This document shows, piece by piece, positions 5,462 through 8,885 of a stretch of 8,885 nucleotides of DNA. The stretch is taken from positions 1-8,885 of the forward strand of contig JAGVPF010000074.1 of NCBI GenBank assembly GCA_020052325.1, written 5' to 3'. Source of the stretch: an archaeon (GTDB lineage Archaea; Micrarchaeota; Micrarchaeia; Anstonellales; Bilamarchaeaceae). The translations under genes and the position numbers were made by a program. Below the pieces are notes generated by a model. The model made no database searches, was not told where the DNA came from, and was given only the letters and a program-made list of their open reading frames with translations. Every line of letters starts with the position of its first letter. The stretch's first letter is position 1.

Positions 5462-7003
5462 ATGGCGATCATATTCCAGGAAACGGCCGGCGCGATTGCA
5501 TCAGGCACGGTGGAATGGGATCCGGGGATGGCGGAACTAAGGAAGATGGCGAAGGCCGAGGAGTGCACAACGGAATACGGAAGCGCAAGCTACATAACTG
5601 CAATCCGCTCAAGAAGCGCGAAATTCACCGAGATCGTCTTTGAGCCTACCAAGGAGCACCGGGACACCCTAGGCAAAGTCGCAGCCTACCTCAAAGGCCA
5701 GGATCTCGTCTCCATTGACAGGCTAATGTGCCGCAGGAGGGGTTACCGGACGAGAATCCGGCTCTTTGTCACAAAAAAATACGCCCGGCTCGCGTACATG
5801 TGGGGGGGGATGCTTTTCGAGCCGCGCGGGGGGAAGCCCGGGTGCAGGCCGAAAGCAGGAGCGGATTTCACAATCATCGATGTCCCTGAATGGCCCGAGA
5901 GGAAGGTGCTCGTCGACCCGACAACGTTCACCACGTTCATCCTCGGCTCGGATTACTGCGGCGAAGTCAAGAAGGCCGGCCTTCGCATGATGATGTATGC
6001 GCACAAGACAAGGCACGGGGGGCTCGGACTCCATGCGGGTTCGAAGGTGCTTCGGGTTCGCGATGCCGTAAGCGGAAAACTAACCGAAAGGGGCATGTTG
6101 CTGTTCGGCCTGAGCGCGACTGGAAAGACCACGCTGACCTGCCACCACCACTGGCTCGATGCCAAGGCTGGCGAGCTTGTGCGCATAAGGCAGGACGACG
6201 TCGTGCTCCTTAACAGGGACGGCTCCGCGGTTGGAACCGAGGACAATTTCTACATCAAGACCGACGGCATGGAACCGGATTCCCAGCCGCTTCTCTTCAA
6301 GGGAGCTACATCAGGAAACGCGATACTGGAGAATGTCAAGGTCGGAAGGGGTGGGAAAATCGATTTCTTCGATTCAAGCATCACCTCAAACGGCCGTGGC
6401 GTAGTGATACGAAAGGAGCTGGATTACACCGACGATTCCATTGATTTGAAGCGGGTCGACATGGTTGTTTTCATAACGCGGCGAAAAACCATTGTCCCGC
6501 CCATAGCGAGGCTTACGATTGAGCAGGCTGCGGCATTCTTCATGCTTGGCGAGTCCGTGGAATCATCGGCGGGCGACCCCGCCCGGGCAGGGAAGCCGCT
6601 GCGGGTTGTCGGAACGAATCCATTCATCATCGGCCCGCTTGAGGAAGAAGGCAACCGTTTCCTTGAAATCCTCAGGGCGAATCCGCATATCGAATGCTTC
6701 CTGCTAGACACCGGAAGGTTCGGCGCGCACCCCGGGGCAGACGAGGGGGTCAAAATCACCGTGTATGATTCGGCCAGGCTGCTTGCTGACGCGGCCCGGG
6801 GTTCGATAAAATGGAGGAAAGACCCTGATTGGGGCTATGAGGTGGCGGCAGAGGTAGGCGATGTGGACATCCGGCATTTCGACCCCAAAGCCTTCTACAG
6901 CGAAGAGGAATACCGCAGGCTGACCGAAGAGCTAAAAATGGAACGGCGGGAGTGGCTTTCTCGGTTCAGGGGACTCGATCCCAGGATTTTGTCGGCGATC
7001 TAA
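5462..7003 (+). CDS. pckA: ATP-type phosphoenolpyruvate carboxykinase family protein (divergent)
   Basis: A 513-residue homologue of ATP-dependent PEP carboxykinase (540 residues in E. coli), which interconverts oxaloacetate + ATP and PEP + CO2 + ADP in gluconeogenesis. In order: substrate-loop SRSAK (50-54, matching GRSPK, with R51 at the oxaloacetate-binding Arg); DYCGEVKK (164-171), giving the Tyr and the metal-ligand Lys; H191; P-loop GLSATGKTTLT (216-226); the Asp pair D245-D246 (kinase-2); NAILENV (286-292); R312 in SNGR, matching the catalytic Arg of ENTR; and VPPIARLT (345-352) with the lid region after it. Every catalytic position I can align is kept. The adenine-binding end is altered: a longer loop, and K431 and S437 where the bacterial enzyme has Arg and Thr. 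PEPCK is probable, but nucleotide preference is open. The start is set by homology and by a TATA-like box 25 nt upstream. The stop overlaps that of the convergent PduO-type gene. Confidence 0.85.
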   Translation: MAIIFQETAGAIASGTVEWDPGMAELRKMAKAEECTTEYGSASYITAIRSRSAKFTEIVFEPTKEHRDTLGKVAAYLKGQDLVSIDRLMCRRRGYRTRIRLFVTKKYARLAYMWGGMLFEPRGGKPGCRPKAGADFTIIDVPEWPERKVLVDPTTFTTFILGSDYCGEVKKAGLRMMMYAHKTRHGGLGLHAGSKVLRVRDAVSGKLTERGMLLFGLSATGKTTLTCHHHWLDAKAGELVRIRQDDVVLLNRDGSAVGTEDNFYIKTDGMEPDSQPLLFKGATSGNAILENVKVGRGGKIDFFDSSITSNGRGVVIRKELDYTDDSIDLKRVDMVVFITRRKTIVPPIARLTIEQAAAFFMLGESVESSAGDPARAGKPLRVVGTNPFIIGPLEEEGNRFLEILRANPHIECFLLDTGRFGAHPGADEGVKITVYDSARLLADAARGSIKWRKDPDWGYEVAAEVGDVDIRHFDPKAFYSEEEYRRLTEELKMERREWLSRFRGLDPRILSAI

Positions 7004-7542
7004 GCGCGCTTGGCGCCCTTCCAGACGGTTTCGGGCACCTTTTTCTTATAGTTCACATACCTCGCCTGGGCAAAAAGCAGGTCGCCGACACGGTTCATGT
7101 AGATGACCGTGTCAGGATTAACGGGCTCGGTCTGGGAAAGGGCGATAACAACCCTTTCAGCGCGCCGGCATACCGTCCGCGCAAGGTGGAGAAGGGATGC
7201 GCTCTTGCTGCCCCCGGGTATGACGAAATGGGAAAGGGGCGGAAGCTCCGCCCAGAGGCGGTCTATTTCCTTCTCGATCTCCCCGGTCCGCGACGGGGGG
7301 ATTGCTTTCGCTTTTTTCCCCTTGGTGGCCAGCTCCGCGCCGATAATGAAAAGGTCTGACTGGATGGTTTTGAGTGAGCTGCCCAGCTCCGGCATGTCGG
7401 TGAACGCGATTACCAGGCCGAGAACCGCGTTCAGCTCGTCCACGGCGCCATATGCCTCCACCCGCGGGTCGGTCTTCGGCACGACGATGCCGCCTATCAG
7501 GGAGGTGCTGCCCCGGTCGCCGAACTTGGTATATATCTTCAT
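7000..7542 (-). CDS. pduO: PduO-type ATP:cob(I)alamin adenosyltransferase
   Basis: A 180-residue enzyme that transfers the adenosyl group of ATP to cob(I)alamin, making adenosylcobalamin; the family forms cytoplasmic trimers. The N-terminal ATP-binding stretch is KIYTKFGDRGSTSLIGG (2-18), followed by K23, R27 and YGAVDELNAVLG (31-42). PGG at 109-111, ARTVCRRAER (121-130) and NRVGDLLFAQARYVN (150-164) are the other family signatures, so the active site looks complete. The start at 7542 fits the family N-terminus and lies 25 nt from a strong TATA-like box; the upstream ATG at 7578 would add 12 residues and would lie upstream of that predicted transcription start. No B12-dependent enzyme is in the window, so the cofactor's user (for example a methylmalonyl-CoA mutase or class II ribonucleotide reductase) must be elsewhere. 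The symbol denotes the family, not a propanediol pathway. Confidence 0.93.
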   Translation of the reverse strand: MKIYTKFGDRGSTSLIGGIVVPKTDPRVEAYGAVDELNAVLGLVIAFTDMPELGSSLKTIQSDLFIIGAELATKGKKAKAIPPSRTGEIEKEIDRLWAELPPLSHFVIPGGSKSASLLHLARTVCRRAERVVIALSQTEPVNPDTVIYMNRVGDLLFAQARYVNYKKKVPETVWKGAKRA

Positions 7543-7560
7543 GGCTTCATTTCCAGATTG

Positions 7561-7571
7561 GGATATAAAAA
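7561..7571. promoter_or_regulatory. AT-rich TATA-like box shared by divergent pduO-type and HD-domain genes
   Basis: The minus strand reads TTTTTATATCC, a close match to the archaeal TATA consensus, centred near 7567 and 25 nt from the pduO-type ATG at 7542 (leaderless). The plus strand reads GGATATAAAAA; used in that direction, transcription would start near 7593 and leave a leader of about 32 nt before the HD-gene ATG at 7625. No other AT-rich box precedes the HD gene except the A-rich stretch that would form its leader. Confidence 0.55.
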
Positions 7572-7614
7572 CTTTCATGGCACACTACACAAAAAACCAG
7601 AAAGGCAAAAAGAA

Positions 7615-7619
7615 GGGTG
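7615..7619 (+). promoter_or_regulatory. Shine-Dalgarno-like GGGTG deciding the HD-gene start
   Basis: GGGTG ends five bases before ATG 7625 and matches part of the archaeal GGAGGTGA consensus. It favours 7625 over the in-frame ATG at 7577, which would lie upstream of the transcription start predicted from the shared box. Confidence 0.4.
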
Positions 7620-7624
7620 TGGTT

Positions 7625-8671
7625 ATGAGAACGCTTGATTTCACGAAACATGCAAAGACCAGGCCGCTGGAGGCGCTTGCCTTCCGGAGCGCGGCATGCT
7701 ATGAGCCGGCTCTTGAAGGGCTGGTCCGTGCATTCGTTTCAAAGGGATTTATTGTTGAAAGGGAGAAGGCCCGCCTCGGAATTGGCGAGCTTGTCCGCTC
7801 TGCGATTGCGAGGCTGGAAGCTGAGGAAGCCGGTAAACAGAAGTGGAGTTACACGAAGACACACTCCATAGAAGTGGCGAGATTCGGATATGCGATGGCA
7901 AGGGAAGCCGCAGCGCAGGGAATGACCGATGCGATATGCCAGGATCCCAAGCTCGCGTATGCAGGCGGCCTTATCCATGATGTTGGAAAGACGTTCATAC
8001 CGAGCGCCATACTTGTCAAGGAACTCGGGGTGGATTTCGGGTGGTTCACCGCGTTTCGGAACGCCAACCTCACCACGGCCGAACGCAGGATAATGCGCGA
8101 GGAGCACGTCGCCATCGGAACGAAGTACGTCAGGCTTTTCGGAGCCGGGGCGCACATCAGGACAATGCTGGACATGGTCGGTTTGCACCATGTGATGTAC
8201 AACGGCGTGGATAGCGGGGTGCCAAGCTATCCGTCGCTGATAAGGGGAAAGGATTTACCCCTCCATGCAAGGATTGCCAAGGTCGCCGACTTTATTTCAG
8301 CCGTCATGCCCAGGCATTACCGCACAAACGGATACATATCGTCCATAGACGGAGCGCTGGCGTATGCGATTACCGCCGCGGGCACCGAACTTGACCCGGT
8401 TTCTATAAGATGCTTCATTACCGGGCACTACGACGTTTCGCCGAAGCAGGCTGCGGCCCTGATAGAGCGGCTTGCGCATCCGCAGGGCATTGAGGGAATA
8501 ACCGATATCCATGCTGCGCGGGTATATGCGAAGGAGGTCGTCCGGGCCGACCCGGAGTTTTTGGAGGCCATCCGGAGGAAGGATTTGGAAAAGGCGGGAC
8601 AGTGTGACGACGAGATGGAAGGCTTCGCCCGCGATTTCGGCCTCCCGCCGGGCGCGGTGCGGTCAAATTAA
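7625..8671 (+). CDS. HD-domain phosphohydrolase with degenerate HD-GYP-like features
   Basis: A 348-residue soluble protein. Residues 1-75 match no domain I recognise. The HD core carries H80, the H118-D119 pair in GGLIHDVGKTFIP, K122, H161, H188-H189 and D222, the complete metal-ligand set of HD phosphohydrolases. The order HDVGK-xx-IP, then LTTAER, HVAIG, LHH, SYPSLIRGKDLP and HARIAKVADFISAV-(M)-PRHYR follows bacterial HD-GYP domains, which degrade cyclic dinucleotides such as c-di-GMP; the ending GTELDPVSIRCF also fits. It departs from the class at two marks: HHE is HHV (188-190) and GYP is SYP (201-203). There is also a longer loop (about 135-150) after HD. Phosphodiesterase or nucleotidase activity is likely, the substrate unknown. 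The preferred start is 7625; 7577 would add a Lys-rich 16-residue extension. The stop codon lies inside the TATA-like box of the next gene. Confidence 0.88.
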   Translation: MRTLDFTKHAKTRPLEALAFRSAACYEPALEGLVRAFVSKGFIVEREKARLGIGELVRSAIARLEAEEAGKQKWSYTKTHSIEVARFGYAMAREAAAQGMTDAICQDPKLAYAGGLIHDVGKTFIPSAILVKELGVDFGWFTAFRNANLTTAERRIMREEHVAIGTKYVRLFGAGAHIRTMLDMVGLHHVMYNGVDSGVPSYPSLIRGKDLPLHARIAKVADFISAVMPRHYRTNGYISSIDGALAYAITAAGTELDPVSIRCFITGHYDVSPKQAAALIERLAHPQGIEGITDIHAARVYAKEVVRADPEFLEAIRRKDLEKAGQCDDEMEGFARDFGLPPGAVRSN

Positions 8672-8678
8672 TAAATAT
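8668..8678 (+). promoter_or_regulatory. TATA-like box of the acdB gene
   Basis: TTAATAAATAT is centred at 8673, 26 nt before the ATG at 8699, predicting a leaderless or nearly leaderless transcript. It overlaps the TAA stop of the HD gene (8669-8671). A GGTGAGG at 8685-8691 could act as a Shine-Dalgarno if transcription instead came from further upstream. Confidence 0.55.
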
Positions 8679-8698
8679 GAACGGGTGAGGTCTAGCCC

Positions 8699-8885
8699 AT
8701 GACGCTGATAGACGATTTCGCGCTTCTTGAAAAGCACGGGTTCAAGCTGCTCCCGTACCGGCTTGCGAAAGATGAGGAGGAGGCGGTCAAAGCCGCGAAG
8801 GCGATAGGATATCCGGTCGCCCTCAAGATAGTCTCCCCGGAGATTGAGCATAAGACAGATGTCGGCGGGGTGAAGGTCAACATCA
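8699..8885 (+). CDS. acdB: Acetyl-CoA synthetase (ADP-forming), ATP-grasp beta subunit, N-terminal part
   Basis: The first 62 codons of a gene cut by the right edge. The peptide starts MTLIDDFALLEKHGFKLLPY and contains AIGYPVALKIVSPEIEHKTD followed by VGGVKVNI. This is the opening of the ATP-grasp domain of ADP-forming acyl-CoA synthetases: the E/D-x-x-LL-x-x-x-G start, the GYPVALK strand with the ATP-binding lysine, SPxIxHKTDVGGV, and so on. The enzyme turns acetyl-CoA (or another acyl-CoA), ADP and phosphate into acid, CoA and ATP, and is the main energy-yielding acetate-forming step in many archaea. The ATP-grasp part comes first in this frame with no CoA-binding domain before it, as in a separate beta subunit. 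A fusion with the alpha part further downstream cannot be excluded. Acyl specificity cannot be told. Confidence 0.88.
   Translation, partial: MTLIDDFALLEKHGFKLLPYRLAKDEEEAVKAAKAIGYPVALKIVSPEIEHKTDVGGVKVNI

Noticed and set aside
7040..7047. TTTTTCTT as a terminator for the PEPCK gene
   Set aside because: It is inside the pduO-type coding sequence (Lys-Lys-Lys codons) and too short and interrupted to be persuasive.
7103..7624. A 174-residue upstream extension of the HD-domain frame
   Set aside because: It runs antisense through most of the pduO-type gene, which has full family motifs; the extension has no recognisable homology and lies upstream of the likely promoter and SD.

Overview
The window looks like a piece of an archaeal chromosome. 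The evidence is: (i) an Ogg2-type N-glycosylase/DNA lyase, a family mostly archaeal, which even ends in the C-terminal lysine of that family; (ii) the start of an ADP-forming acetyl-CoA synthetase beta subunit, the usual acetate/ATP enzyme of archaea; (iii) AT-rich boxes resembling archaeal TATA elements centred about 25-27 nt before most chosen start codons, with little or no 5' leader; and (iv) very tight gene packing. The DNA is moderately GC-rich by eye. I cannot name the lineage from this sequence; a small-genome (DPANN-like) or euryarchaeal group is possible, but that is a guess. I see no rRNA, tRNA, CRISPR array, insertion sequence or phage gene, and no gene-free stretch above about 120 bp.

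Layout. Left part (1-4771), a mostly membrane/surface block. Two genes point left: the 5' end of an unidentified membrane protein (1-108) and a small secreted, cysteine-rich, tail-anchored protein (146-487). A 121-bp divergent promoter region follows, then four genes pointing right: an SdpI/DUF1648-family membrane protein (609-1304) directly followed by a MutT-like Nudix hydrolase (1312-1731), a DUF2207 membrane protein with a Gly/Ser tail (1763-3586) and an MFS transporter (3599-4771). SdpI-Nudix and DUF2207-MFS look like two two-gene units, because a TATA-like box lies just before the DUF2207 gene.

Right part (4783-8885), a DNA repair and metabolism block. The Ogg2 glycosylase (4783-5412, minus) converges on the MFS gene. 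It is divergent from an ATP-type phosphoenolpyruvate carboxykinase homologue (5462-7003, plus), and one pseudo-symmetric TATA-like box lies midway between the two start codons. The PEPCK gene converges on a PduO-type cobalamin adenosyltransferase (7000-7542, minus) so closely that their stop codons overlap. That gene is divergent from an HD-domain protein with HD-GYP-like features (7625-8671, plus), again across a single AT-rich box. The window ends in the first 62 codons of acdB (8699-8885).

Functionally, PEPCK (oxaloacetate/PEP node) and Acd (acetyl-CoA to acetate plus ATP) belong to central carbon metabolism, PduO supplies adenosylcobalamin, and Ogg2 and the Nudix enzyme could both act against oxidised guanine (DNA and nucleotide pool respectively). 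The most interesting items are the degenerate archaeal HD-GYP-like protein, the cysteine-rich surface protein, and the leaderless and shared-promoter architecture. No defence system or other obvious new multi-gene system is visible.
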